NCBI GenBank assembly: GCA_038229875.1
Contig: JBBROA010000047.1
Coordinates: forward strand, 1-28,899
Source of the DNA: JALYUA01 sp038229875
Lineage (GTDB): Bacteria; Acidobacteriota; Thermoanaerobaculia; UBA5066; Gp7-AA6
Length of the DNA: 28,899 bases
Direction of reading: 5' to 3'
Both the position numbers and the translations under genes were made by a program. Below, in pieces: positions 13,817-22,078 of the stretch (positions within the stretch are counted from its first letter, which is position 1; the number at the start of each line of letters is the position of its first letter). The notes below the pieces were generated by a model. That model was not told where the DNA came from and ran no database searches. It was given only the letters and a program-made list of their open reading frames with translations.

Positions 13817-14644
13817 TCAGCCGCGAGACGAGGCGGCGGGGAGAGGCAGATCGCGGACGACCTCGCCGGCGACACCGAGCGGCTCGAGAGCGCGGCCGTC
13901 GACGCTCACCCGGACTCCGCCGGCGTTACCGAGCGTCAAGCGGAACCCTTCGTGCGCGAGCAGGCGCCGGGTCTCTCCCCGACGCACCATGCCGTTCAAT
14001 ATCGTCTTTCCGTCCGCATCGACTTTCGCCCACGAGTCTTCGGAAAATTCGAGAGTGAGTGTGATGCCTCGAGCGGCAGCCGGATCGGTCGAGACAGAAG
14101 CCGGCTCGGCGACGGGAGCCGCCGGCGCTTTCGCAGCCGCCGCGTCCATCCGGTTCTGAATGAAAGGAGTCGGCTCATTCGAGACATCGACGTTCTTGAA
14201 AGCGACGGGCTCCGAGCGCGGCGCCGCGATCGTCGAGGCCGCGGACCGATCGCGCCGCTGCGGACTCGCGATGAAACCGAGCACGAGCAGGATCGCGGCG
14301 ACACCGCCCACCATGAGACTCGCCGAGCCTCTCCTTCCGCGAAAAAACCGCGAACGCGGGCGCGCCTTTTTCGGGGAGGCGGCCTCTCTCGATCCGCCCG
14401 CGAGGTCCGAAAGGTACGCGTTCACCTTTTCCTCGGGGTCGATCCCGAGGTGCAGGGCGTATGCGCGGATGAATCCCCGGGTGAAGGCGGGAGCGGGAAG
14501 CCGCTCGAGGTTCCCCTCCTCGAGAGCGGTCAACAATCGGATGGAAATCTTCGTCGCCGAGGAAATTTCCTCGATCGAAATCTCGCGAATCTGACGCTCG
14601 CGGCGAAGCTCTTCGCCGAATGCGAGCGCGGGGGAGTCGTTCAT
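13817..14644 (-). CDS. RodZ-like HTH / single-pass membrane protein
   Basis: A 275-residue protein with an N-terminal helix-turn-helix of the RodZ type (FGEELRRERQIREISIEEIS, then FTRGFIRAYALHLGID, residues 9-69), a basic linker (RPRSRFFRGRR), one transmembrane helix (about 109-127, SLMVGGVAAILLVLGFIAS), a Pro/Ala-rich linker and a C-terminal DUF4115-like beta domain (LEFSEDSWAKVDADGKTILN). RodZ links MreB to the membrane and cell-wall elongation; here the family is assigned by architecture. Start ATG 14644 follows GGGAAAG and removes a 72-residue non-homologous extension. It sits between two paralogous helical-repeat genes, 26 nt and 6 nt away, downstream of trpA. Confidence 0.85.
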   Translation of the reverse strand: MNDSPALAFGEELRRERQIREISIEEISSATKISIRLLTALEEGNLERLPAPAFTRGFIRAYALHLGIDPEEKVNAYLSDLAGGSREAASPKKARPRSRFFRGRRGSASLMVGGVAAILLVLGFIASPQRRDRSAASTIAAPRSEPVAFKNVDVSNEPTPFIQNRMDAAAAKAPAAPVAEPASVSTDPAAARGITLTLEFSEDSWAKVDADGKTILNGMVRRGETRRLLAHEGFRLTLGNAGGVRVSVDGRALEPLGVAGEVVRDLPLPAASSRG

Positions 14645-14670
14645 TTTCTTTCCCGGGCTGAACCTAAATG

Positions 14671-15327
14671 CTAGTCGGGCACGTCCCGTTCCGCAAGAAC
14701 TCTTTCCGCGCAGGCGGCCAGGATCCTCGAGATCGCCGGGTTCTGGAGCAGTTCCTTCAAGTCCCGGGACGAGGTGGAGGTTAAAAGGGCGAGGCCGGAG
14801 GCCGTCGGGAGGCTCGGGTTGCGCAGGAGGGCGCTGCGGATTCCTGGCCGCAGAGTCCACCGGGGGTGGGCGGCGATGGCTTCGAGCGCTGAAGGGTTTG
14901 CCTGGGGCCGGGCGGCGGCCTGGACCACGTCCGGCTCCGTCGTGAAGCGGTTGTCGAGCACGGCGGCCACCACTTTCGGGTTCAGATCCGCCCTCAGGGC
15001 CGCCAGGACGCCTCTTCCGGCCGAGCGGGCCAGGTCGATCCGCTCCGCGAGCGCCATCTCGGGAAGCCGGCGGAGGAGGTCGCGTTCAGCCGCCCGCCGG
15101 ATCTCCGGATGGATCCGCACGTCGGAAGTTATGTAGGCGAGGTCGCGCCAGAAGAGGGTTGAAACGAGCGACAGAGCCTCCCGGCGAGGGGTTCGAGGGT
15201 GACCGGCCAGCAGCCGCCGGACCACGTGGGACCGGCGCGCCGACTTGTTCTGCAGGATCTCCTCGAAGCGCTCCCGGGACAGGTCGCTCTGCCGGAGCAG
15301 CTTGAGAAGGGCCCCCTCCGTCCTCAA
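14671..15327 (-). CDS. Helical-repeat protein, short paralogue
   Basis: A 218-residue soluble helical protein, a shortened paralogue of the protein at 12743-13810 (shared motifs ERIDLARSAGR, W-x-x-R/K-P at HPRWTLRPGIRSALLRNPS). It starts with TTG 15327, only 3 nt after the trpA stop, so it must be co-translated or at least co-transcribed with the trp genes. An internal start cannot be excluded. No catalytic motif, signal or membrane segment. I do not recognise a named family; the repeat character suggests a scaffold, and the neighbourhood suggests a link to the RodZ-like protein. Confidence 0.7.
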   Translation of the reverse strand: MRTEGALLKLLRQSDLSRERFEEILQNKSARRSHVVRRLLAGHPRTPRREALSLVSTLFWRDLAYITSDVRIHPEIRRAAERDLLRRLPEMALAERIDLARSAGRGVLAALRADLNPKVVAAVLDNRFTTEPDVVQAAARPQANPSALEAIAAHPRWTLRPGIRSALLRNPSLPTASGLALLTSTSSRDLKELLQNPAISRILAACAERVLAERDVPD

Positions 15328-15330
15328 CGC

Positions 15331-16272
15331 TCAGCCCCGGATCCGGCGCTCCCGGCCGCTCCTCGGGCGAGTCCGCCGGGACCCGGGCGCGCTCCCGGCA
15401 CTTCCCCCTTCGGGCGCCTCGCCGCGGACGCAGGCCCGCGCGAGAGATCCAGCGAGCTCGCCCACCGCCTTCGCGACCGACCGGCCGGCGCCGCGCGCCT
15501 CTTCCGCCGCCCGGACGATCGCGGAACCGACGACGACGCCGTCCGCCAGCCGCGCGGTCAGGCGCGCGTCTTCCGGCGTGGAGATTCCGAAGCCGATCGC
15601 GAGCGGCAGGCCCCCGGCGCTTCGCCTCGCCCGCCGGACGGTCTCGTGAAGCTCCGGCGCGAGAGCACTCCGCGCGCCGGTGATTCCGGAACGCGAGACC
15701 ACATAGAGAAACCCGCTCGAGAGCCGGGCCGCGGCGGCCATTCGGGCGGGAGGGGACGTCGGCGAGACGAGAAAGACGGTGTCCAGGCCGCCCGCGCGAA
15801 GCAGGGGCTGATACGCGGGAGCTTCTTCCGGGGGAAGATCCGTGACGAGCACGGCGTCGATGCCGGCCGCTTTCGCTTCGCGCGCCGCGCGCTCGAACCC
15901 GAAGCGCAAAAGCGGGTTTAGATACGTGAACAGCACGAGCGCGAGAGAGGTCTCGCGGCGAATCCGCGCCGCGGTCGCGAGGACCGCCTCGAGCGTCGTC
16001 CCCGAGGACAGCCCTCGCGCCGCCGCGCGCTGGATGACCGGGCCGTCCGCGATCGGGTCCGAAAACGGCACGCCGAGCTCCAGGATGTCCGAGCCGCTCT
16101 CTTCGAGAACCCGGGCGAGCGCCACGGTCGTCTCGATGTCCGGGTCTCCGGCGGTCAGGTACGGGATGAACGCGGCTCGGTTCTCGGACGCGGCGCGGGC
16201 AAACACGGCGGCGATCCGCCCGGACGAGGGAGCGGATTCCGCGACGCGCGCCGGCCGCGTGAGCGCTCTCAT
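15331..16272 (-). CDS. trpA: Tryptophan synthase alpha chain
   Basis: Cleaves indole-3-glycerol phosphate to indole and glyceraldehyde 3-phosphate, working with TrpB. Diagnostic segments: FIPYLTAGDPD, LELGVPFSDPIADGPVIQRA (catalytic Glu), VTDLPPEEAP, IGFGISTPEDA and DGVVVGSAIV. The 313 residues exceed the usual 265 or so: about 20 extra residues at the N-terminus and a 40-residue Gly/Ser/Arg tail (GSAPGSRRTRPRSGRERR) that is not part of the TIM barrel. ATG 16272 overlaps the trpB stop (ATGA). Confidence 0.97.
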   Translation of the reverse strand: MRALTRPARVAESAPSSGRIAAVFARAASENRAAFIPYLTAGDPDIETTVALARVLEESGSDILELGVPFSDPIADGPVIQRAAARGLSSGTTLEAVLATAARIRRETSLALVLFTYLNPLLRFGFERAAREAKAAGIDAVLVTDLPPEEAPAYQPLLRAGGLDTVFLVSPTSPPARMAAAARLSSGFLYVVSRSGITGARSALAPELHETVRRARRSAGGLPLAIGFGISTPEDARLTARLADGVVVGSAIVRAAEEARGAGRSVAKAVGELAGSLARACVRGEAPEGGSAGSAPGSRRTRPRSGRERRIRG

Positions 16273-17468
16273 GACGGCGCGTCGCGAAGGACGCGCTCGA
16301 CTTCCGCCAGGTCCTTGTCTCCCCGGCCCGAAAGATTGACGAGGATGGAGGCGGAACGGGGCATGTTCGAGGCGAGGCGGCAGGCGAAGGCGACCGCATG
16401 CGCGCTCTCGAGCGCCGGGATGATCCCTTCCGTGCGCGACAGAGCGGCAAACGCCTTCAGCGCGCCCGCGTCGTCTATGCGCACGTAGCTGACGCGGCCC
16501 GACCGCGCGAGCTCCGCGTGCTCGGGCCCCACCGCCGGATAGTCGAGACCCGCCGAGACCGAGTGCGTCGGGAGCACCTGCCCTGCCTCGTCCTGGAGGA
16601 GCATCGTGAGCGTCCCATGGAGGACGCCGAGCGATCCACCGGAGAAGCGCGCCGCGTGATCGCCAGGGCCGGTCCCCCGCCCGCCCGCCTCGACGCCGAA
16701 AAGTTTCGTCCGGGCGTCCAGGTACGCCGAGAAGAGCCCGATCGCGTTCGAGCCGCCGCCGACGCACGCAACCGCCGCATGCGGGTCCCGGCCGGCGAGC
16801 CGCCGGAACTGCGCGCGCGCCTCCTTCCCGATGACCGACTGGAGCTCACGCACAATCGAGGGATATGGGTGAGGCCCGAGGGCCGACCCGAGCACGTAGT
16901 GAGTTGTCGCGACATTTTCGGTCCAGTCGCGCATCGCCTCGTTGATCGCATCCTTCAACGTCCGGGACCCGGAATCGACGCCGACGACCTCGGCGCCAAG
17001 AAGCCGCATCCGCGCGACGTTCGGCGCCTGCCGTTCCATGTCGACGGTCCCCATGTAGACGACACAGGGAATCCCGATCTTCGCCGCCGCGGCCGCGGTC
17101 GCGACGCCGTGCTGCCCCGCGCCGGTCTCCGCGACCACGCGCGATTTCCGCATCGCTTTCGCGAGCAGGACCTGGCCGAGCGAGTTGTTCAGCTTGTGCG
17201 CGCCGGTATGGAGCAGGTCTTCCCGCTTCAACACGATGCGAGCTCCCCCGGCTTCGCGCGTCAGGTTCTCCGCGACGGTGATCGGAGTCGGGCGCCCGGC
17301 GTAGTCGCGCAGAAGCGAGGCGAGCTCCGCGCGGAATTTCGGATCTCGCCGCCACCGCGTCCACGCCCGGTCGAGCTCCTCGAGCGGCGCCATGAGCGTT
17401 TCGGGAGCGAATCGCCCTCCGTACGGTCCGAAATAGCCCGGCCGTTTTTTCTCACGCGAGGCGGGCAT
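16269..17468 (-). CDS. trpB: Tryptophan synthase beta chain
   Basis: Joins indole with serine to give tryptophan, using pyridoxal phosphate. The 399-residue length is typical. GYFGPYGGRFAPETL opens the chain, the PLP lysine is in LLHTGAHKLNN (K92), followed by ETGAGQHG and GGGSNAIG, the phosphate loop. Start ATG 17468 lies 17 nt inside the 3' end of trpF, and the stop overlaps trpA, so TrpB and TrpA are translationally coupled, as expected for a 1:1 complex. Confidence 0.98.
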   Translation of the reverse strand: MPASREKKRPGYFGPYGGRFAPETLMAPLEELDRAWTRWRRDPKFRAELASLLRDYAGRPTPITVAENLTREAGGARIVLKREDLLHTGAHKLNNSLGQVLLAKAMRKSRVVAETGAGQHGVATAAAAAKIGIPCVVYMGTVDMERQAPNVARMRLLGAEVVGVDSGSRTLKDAINEAMRDWTENVATTHYVLGSALGPHPYPSIVRELQSVIGKEARAQFRRLAGRDPHAAVACVGGGSNAIGLFSAYLDARTKLFGVEAGGRGTGPGDHAARFSGGSLGVLHGTLTMLLQDEAGQVLPTHSVSAGLDYPAVGPEHAELARSGRVSYVRIDDAGALKAFAALSRTEGIIPALESAHAVAFACRLASNMPRSASILVNLSGRGDKDLAEVERVLRDAPS

Positions 17469-18084
17469 CGGCTTCCTCCACGGCCCGGAAAAACCGCGCC
17501 ATTTTTTCGCTGTCCTTGATTCCGGGCGCGGACTCGACGCCCGAGGAGACGTCCACCGCGGCGGGGCGCACGCGCTCGATCGCCGCGCCGACGTTCTCCG
17601 GAGAGAGGCCGCCGGCGAGGAAAACCGGCACCGGCCAGCGCGTCCCCGCCACGAGCGCCCAGTCGAAGGTCTCCCCCGTCCCCCCTGGTACTCCGGCGAT
17701 CGCCGTGTCGAAGAGGATCGCGCGGCAGCGCCCGAGCGGACCGCCGGCGCCAGGCGGCGGGCTTGTGTTCCCGATGCGCGCCACCGCGAAGATCGGACGC
17801 GGCGCCGCGTCGATGTCATCGGGTCTCAAGGGACGGTGCAGCTGGACGAAGTCGAGCCGCGCCGCCTCCGCAGCTTCCCGCATTTCTTCGGGGCTCTCGT
17901 CCACGAACACCCCGACGCGTGCGACGCCGGGCGGGGCCGCATCCGCCAGCCGCCGCGCGGCGTCGAGCATGAGCCGCCTCGGCGACGCGGACGAGAAATT
18001 GAACCCGAGATAACGCGCTCCGAGCTCGCAGGCGAGCGCGACGTCCTGCGCGCGCGTCAGGCCACACACCTTGACGTCGGTCAA
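17452..18084 (-). CDS. trpF: Phosphoribosylanthranilate isomerase
   Basis: Isomerises N-(5'-phosphoribosyl)anthranilate to CdRP. A 210-residue TIM barrel with KVCGLTRAQD (catalytic Cys), FVQLHR, FLAGGLSPENV and the C-terminal VDVSSGVES-PGIKD phosphate-binding segment. The start is TTG 18084, where TTGA overlaps the trpC stop; it is exactly where homologues begin (TDVKVCGLT). It precedes trpB with a 17-nt overlap. Confidence 0.95.
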   Translation of the reverse strand: MTDVKVCGLTRAQDVALACELGARYLGFNFSSASPRRLMLDAARRLADAAPPGVARVGVFVDESPEEMREAAEAARLDFVQLHRPLRPDDIDAAPRPIFAVARIGNTSPPPGAGGPLGRCRAILFDTAIAGVPGGTGETFDWALVAGTRWPVPVFLAGGLSPENVGAAIERVRPAAVDVSSGVESAPGIKDSEKMARFFRAVEEADARLA

Positions 18085-18854
18085 GCGCGCAGCTCCCGGA
18101 GGGCGCCTTCCGGATCCTCCGAGCGAAGCAGCGCCTCGCCCACGAGAAAGGCCTGGTATCCCGCCTCGCGCAGCCTCCGGATGTCCGTCGGACCATGGAT
18201 TCCGCTCTCCGCGAGTCGCACGGGACCGGACGGGAGCGCCGGCGCGAGCGCCTCCAGCGTCTCGAGGCGCGTCGAGAAGTTCGAGAGGTCCCGGGCGTTG
18301 ACGCCGATCACGTCGGGAGCCGCGGCAGCCGCCCGGGCGATCTCGCCGGCGTCGTGCGCTTCCGCGACTACTGCCATCCCAAGAGCGCGCGCGGCGGCGG
18401 AAAGGTCGGAGAGCTCGGCGTCGCTCAGGATCCGGACGATCAGCAGGATCGCGTCCGCGCCGAGCGAGGCCGCAAGCTCGATCTGGCGCCTGGAAACCAC
18501 GAAGTCCTTCCAGAGCGCCGGCAGCCCCGCGATGCGCCGCGCCCGGGGAAGCCAACCGGGCTCTCCTCCGAAGTGGTCCTCCTCGACCACCACCGAAAGA
18601 GCCGCCGCGTGGCCGCGCCGGTACGCGAGGGCCATCGTCTCGACCCTGCCCCCCGCGCCCGGGAGGATCTCCCCGGCCGAGGGAGAACGGTGCTTGATCT
18701 CCGCGATAATCCGGATGCCCGGTTCCCGCAGCGACGCCACGAAGCGCGCCCCGTCCGACGGAGGGATCGCCGGGGCGCGTTCCGCCGCCTCGTACTCTCC
18801 CCTTGCCAGCCGGACCTTCTTGTCCGCGACGATCTGCGCGAGCACATCGGTCAT
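18081..18854 (-). CDS. trpC: Indole-3-glycerol phosphate synthase
   Basis: Closes the indole ring of CdRP to form indole-3-glycerol phosphate. A 257-residue barrel starting MTDVLAQIVADKKVRLA, with IIAEIKHRSPSAGEI (usual EIKxxSPS), LPALWKDFVVSRRQI (catalytic Lys), VIGVNARDLSNF (usual NNRDL) and RLAESGI. ATG 18854 overlaps the trpD stop (ATGA). It is separate from TrpF, unlike the enterobacterial fusion. Confidence 0.97.
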   Translation of the reverse strand: MTDVLAQIVADKKVRLARGEYEAAERAPAIPPSDGARFVASLREPGIRIIAEIKHRSPSAGEILPGAGGRVETMALAYRRGHAAALSVVVEEDHFGGEPGWLPRARRIAGLPALWKDFVVSRRQIELAASLGADAILLIVRILSDAELSDLSAAARALGMAVVAEAHDAGEIARAAAAAPDVIGVNARDLSNFSTRLETLEALAPALPSGPVRLAESGIHGPTDIRRLREAGYQAFLVGEALLRSEDPEGALRELRA

Positions 18855-19888
18855 GCGCCTGAACCCCCGGCGGCCGCGCTCGAGGCGCAGAGCCGCTCGA
18901 AGCTCTCCCGGGCGGCGCCGCTGTCGAGCGCGTGCGCGGCCCTCTCGTATCCGTCCGCGACGTCGCGCGCGCTGCCCTCGACCGTCAGGGCGACGGCGGC
19001 GTTCCAGAGCACGGCGTCGCGCCGAGCTCCCCGCTCGCCCTCGAGCAAGCCTCGGAGCATCGCCGCGTTTTCCGCCGCGTCGCCTCCTCTGAGCTCCTCG
19101 GGAGAGACGGAGTCGGCGGGCAGAAGCGACAAATCGAGCTTCCAGGGCCGCGTCCACCCGTCGCGCACCTCGACCCCCGACGCTTCGACGCCGGGGATGA
19201 ACTCGTCGAGGCCGTCCGCCGAATGAAAGACGATCGCCCGCTCCGCGCCGAGCGAGGCGAGCGCGTCGGCGAGGAGCCGGACGAGTTCCGGGCGTCCGAC
19301 GCCGATCAGCTGCCTCCGCGCGCCCGCGGGGTTCGCCAGCGGGCCGAGAGCGTTGAAGATCGTGCGGACGCCGAGCTCCCGGCGCACCGTCCCGAGCTCC
19401 TTCATCGCCGGATGAAAGGAAGGGGCGAAGAGGAAGACGAGGCCGACCTCGTCCAAGACCCGGCCGGCCGCTTCGGGCGAGAGGTCGACGGCGACCCCGC
19501 ACGCGGACAGGACGTCCGCGGAGCCGACGCGAGAAGAGATCGAGCGGTTCCCGTGCTTCGCGACCGACGCGCCCGCGCCCGCGGCGACGATCGCCGCGGC
19601 GGTCGAAAGGTTGAAGAGGTCGCGTCCGATGCCGCCAGGTCCGCAGGTGTCGAGCAGCGGCTCGCGGGTCGTCGGCACGCGCCGCATCCGCATCCGCAGC
19701 GCGGCGACCGCACCGGCGATCTCGTCGGAGGTCTCGCCGCGCGTCGCGATGCCGAGCAGGATCGCGCCCTTCTGCGCCTCGGACGCCTTGCCGTCCATGA
19801 GGTCCAGGAACACGCGCTCCGCGAGATCGCGAGGGAGAGTGCGGCGCCCGGCAACCACCCGGAGCCCTTCGGCGACGTCGGGCGTCAT
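18851..19888 (-). CDS. trpD: Anthranilate phosphoribosyltransferase
   Basis: Transfers phosphoribose from PRPP to anthranilate. A 345-residue protein of family length, with FLDLMDGKASEAQKGAILLG, the PRPP loop in the variant form DTCGPGGIGRDLFNLSTAAA (80-99; the common form is GTGGD...FNIST), KHGNRSISSRVGSADVL and FNALGPLANPAGARRQLIGV. It starts at ATG 19888 with GAGGGG about 10 nt upstream, 13 nt after trpG, the only trp junction here without an overlap besides those next to the minicistron repeat. Confidence 0.97.
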   Translation of the reverse strand: MTPDVAEGLRVVAGRRTLPRDLAERVFLDLMDGKASEAQKGAILLGIATRGETSDEIAGAVAALRMRMRRVPTTREPLLDTCGPGGIGRDLFNLSTAAAIVAAGAGASVAKHGNRSISSRVGSADVLSACGVAVDLSPEAAGRVLDEVGLVFLFAPSFHPAMKELGTVRRELGVRTIFNALGPLANPAGARRQLIGVGRPELVRLLADALASLGAERAIVFHSADGLDEFIPGVEASGVEVRDGWTRPWKLDLSLLPADSVSPEELRGGDAAENAAMLRGLLEGERGARRDAVLWNAAVALTVEGSARDVADGYERAAHALDSGAARESFERLCASSAAAGGSGA

Positions 19889-19901
19889 GACTGCAATCCC
19901 C

Positions 19902-20477
19902 TCATGAGGCGAGTTCTCCGACAAAATTCGCGAGAATCCGGTCGCCCTCGGGAGTGAGGACCGATTCGGGGTGGAACTGGACACCGAAGACCGGACGGCT
20001 GCGGTGCGCGATCGCCATCACGAGGCCGTCGTCGCTGCGCGCCGTGACGGCGAGCTCCGGGGGAAGACTCTCTTCACGGACAACGAGCGAATGGTACCGC
20101 GCCGCGGTGAACGGGTCGGAGACACCGGAGAACAGTCCGTCTCCCGAGTGTCGCACCTCCGAGCTCTTGCCGTGCCGCGGCTCCGGCGCGCGCTCGACGA
20201 TCGCGCCATGCAGAGCGCCGATCGCCTGGTGGCCCAGGCAGACGCCGAGAACCGGGACGCCCCGCTCCTCGCACGCTCGGATCATGTCCATCGACCGACC
20301 TGCATTCTCGGGGCGGCCCGGGCCGGGCGAGACGATGACTCCGCGCGGGCCGCGCGCGAGGAGCTCCTCGGGCTCGAACCTGTCGTTTCTCACGACGACC
20401 ACGTCGGGATCGAGCGCGCCGACCGCCTGCGCGAGGTTCCAGGTGAAGGAATCGTAGTTGTCGATGATGACAATCAT
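19902..20477 (-). CDS. trpG: Anthranilate synthase glutamine amidotransferase subunit
   Basis: Releases ammonia from glutamine for TrpE. A 191-residue class I amidotransferase: MIVIIDNYDSFTWNLAQAVG, SPGPGRPENAG (oxyanion loop), nucleophile C80 in GVCLGHQAIG, and QFHPES with H169 and E171. By sequence it could serve folate synthesis as PabA too; the operon favours TrpG. Its first codons (ATG ATT GTC ATC) are the template of the three upstream 29-bp repeats, and its ATG overlaps the stop of the last minicistron. Confidence 0.96.
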   Translation of the reverse strand: MIVIIDNYDSFTWNLAQAVGALDPDVVVVRNDRFEPEELLARGPRGVIVSPGPGRPENAGRSMDMIRACEERGVPVLGVCLGHQAIGALHGAIVERAPEPRHGKSSEVRHSGDGLFSGVSDPFTAARYHSLVVREESLPPELAVTARSDDGLVMAIAHRSRPVFGVQFHPESVLTPEGDRILANFVGELAS

Positions 20478-20506
20478 CGCGGGCCCGCTTCGTAGATCAC
20501 AATCAT
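20474..20506 (-). CDS. Minicistron 3 (MIVIYEAGPR) before trpG
   Basis: Ten codons; the TGA overlaps the trpG ATG (CGATGA). Closest in sequence to unit 2. Any ribosome ending here is positioned exactly on the trpG start codon. Confidence 0.4.
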   Translation of the reverse strand: MIVIYEAGPR

Positions 20507-20535
20507 CGCGGACCCGCTTCGTGGATGACGATCAT
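20503..20535 (-). CDS. Minicistron 2 (MIVIHEAGPR)
   Basis: Ten codons in the next frame; start overlaps the stop of minicistron 1 and its own stop overlaps the start of minicistron 3, both as ATGA. Confidence 0.4.
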   Translation of the reverse strand: MIVIHEAGPR

Positions 20536-20564
20536 CGCGAACCGGCCCGGTGGATCACGATCAT
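20532..20564 (-). CDS. Minicistron 1 (MIVIHRAGSR) after trpE
   Basis: Ten codons; its ATG overlaps the trpE stop (ATGA). The most diverged of the three units (HRAGS instead of EAGP). Confidence 0.4.
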   Translation of the reverse strand: MIVIHRAGSR

Positions 20565-22078
20565 CGCGGCGCTCCCGCCGCGGTCTCGGACGACCGCTCG
20601 CGCGCGATCTCGATCGCCTGGAAGAGTGCCGCGGCCTTGGCCTCCGCCTCGCGGTACTCGGCCTCGGCCACCGAATCGGCGACGATCCCGGCGCCGGCCT
20701 GAATCCGGCACGTCCCGCCCTCCACCACCGCGGTGCGGATCGCGATCGCGACGTCCAGGTTTCCGGCGGCGTCGAGATATCCCACCGCGCCGCCATAGAT
20801 GCCCCGACGCGAGGGCTCCCATCCGTCGATGAGCTCCATCGCGCGGATCTTCGGCGCTCCCGTCAGCGTGCCCGCCGGAAAACACGCCGCCAGCGCGTCG
20901 GTGGCTCGCCGGCCCGGGGCGAGCTCGCTGTGGACCTCCGAGACGATGTGCTGGACGTGGGAGTACTTCTCGATCGTCGCGTAGCGCGGCACCCGCACCG
21001 TGCCCACCGTGGAGACGCGCCCGAGGTCGTTTCTCGAGAGGTCGACGAGCATGACGTGCTCGGCGCGCTCCTTGGGGTCCGCAAGAAGCCGCGCCGCGAG
21101 CTCGCCGTCCTCCGCAGGGTTTTCTCCACGCCGCACGGTCCCCGCGATCGGTCTCGTTTCGGCATGACCGCCGCGGCAGCGGACGAGCATCTCGGGAGAC
21201 GCCCCGAAGATCGAGGCCTCGCGCGTCTCGAGGTAGAACAGATACGGCGACGGGTTCAGCATCCGCAGCGCCCGGTAGACCTCGAACGGATCCACGTCGA
21301 GATCGAGTGTCCACCGCTGCGAGACGACGACCTGGTACACCTCGCCGTCGCGGATCGCCTCCTGCGCCTCGGCCACCCGGTCGAGGAATCGCTCCCGGGG
21401 CATCCCGGGGCACGCGGGGCCGGAATGTCCGCTCCGCCCCGGGCTCGGCGGATCGGGAGCGTGGAGAAATGCCTCCAGCCGGTCGAGCCTCGCCATGGCG
21501 GCGTCGGCGGCGGAGGCCAGCTCGGCGGCGTCTGAACCCTCCCCTGCGGTGGCCACGTCCGTCACGAGGAGCAGCCTCTGGCGGGCGTGGTCGAACGCGA
21601 CGACCGATTCGTAGCGGAGAAAGAGCGCGTCCGGGATGTTCCCGTCGCGCGGGTGCGAGTCCGGAATCACTTCGAAGAGTCGAACCGCGTCGTAACCCAG
21701 AAACCCGACGGCGCCCGAGGAGAGCGGCGGGAGATCCGGATCTCCCACGAAGCCGGCGCGCGTCGCGAGCGCGTCGAGAGCCGCCAGAAAATCTTCTCCG
21801 GCCGGCCGGATCCCCTCCGCGTCCTCGAGCTCGATCCCGCGCCGGCCCGACGTCAGGCGCGCCACGGGCTCGCATCCGAGAAACGTGTAGCGCGCGATCG
21901 TCTCTCCGCCCTCGACGCTTTCGAGCAGGAAGCACTCCGACCCTCCCGCGCGCATGCGGCGGAAAAGCGTGACCGGCGTCAGGGAGTCCGCGGGAAACAC
22001 CCGCGCGACCGACGTCGCTCGACCCGCCTTCGCGCGGGCTATGAACGCGTGGCGCTCCGCGTCCCGACGCGCGCTCAC
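20561..22078 (-). CDS. trpE: Anthranilate synthase component I
   Basis: Converts chorismate and ammonia to anthranilate; the committed step of the pathway. A 505-residue protein with the tryptophan feedback site LLES (51-54) followed by RYTFLG, and the chorismate-binding C-terminal half: SPYLFYLETREA, RPIAGTVRRGENPAEDGELA, LVDLSRNDLGRV, YSHVQHIVSEV and FPAGTLTGAPKIRAMELID. I start it at GTG 22078, which overlaps the aroDE stop as GTGA. Double control is thus expected: attenuation of the mRNA and feedback inhibition of the enzyme. Its stop begins the minicistron array. Confidence 0.97.
   Translation of the reverse strand: MSARRDAERHAFIARAKAGRATSVARVFPADSLTPVTLFRRMRAGGSECFLLESVEGGETIARYTFLGCEPVARLTSGRRGIELEDAEGIRPAGEDFLAALDALATRAGFVGDPDLPPLSSGAVGFLGYDAVRLFEVIPDSHPRDGNIPDALFLRYESVVAFDHARQRLLLVTDVATAGEGSDAAELASAADAAMARLDRLEAFLHAPDPPSPGRSGHSGPACPGMPRERFLDRVAEAQEAIRDGEVYQVVVSQRWTLDLDVDPFEVYRALRMLNPSPYLFYLETREASIFGASPEMLVRCRGGHAETRPIAGTVRRGENPAEDGELAARLLADPKERAEHVMLVDLSRNDLGRVSTVGTVRVPRYATIEKYSHVQHIVSEVHSELAPGRRATDALAACFPAGTLTGAPKIRAMELIDGWEPSRRGIYGGAVGYLDAAGNLDVAIAIRTAVVEGGTCRIQAGAGIVADSVAEAEYREAEAKAAALFQAIEIARERSSETAAGAPR

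Larger units (their letters stand above)
20478..20564 (-). repeat. Three 29-bp tandem repeats at the trpE-trpG junction
   Basis: Three adjacent 29-bp units begin at 20564, 20535 and 20506 (minus), each with ATGATYGTSATC and ending GGNYCGCG, followed by the trpG start at 20477, which shares ATGATTGTCATC. Because 29 is one less than 30, each unit moves to the next frame, and three units (87 bp) restore phase. The trpE end (GAPR then TGA) resembles the unit ends (AGPR then TGA), so the array probably arose by duplication of the gene junction. Confidence 0.9.

Noticed and set aside
17836..19092. 418-codon plus-strand frame opposite trpC/trpD
   Set aside because: Arg/Ser/Ala-rich antisense reading of well-recognised trp genes.
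20474..20580. 29-bp direct repeats as a small CRISPR array
   Set aside because: The units touch each other without spacers, contain in-frame start codons and match the trpG start; no cas genes are nearby.
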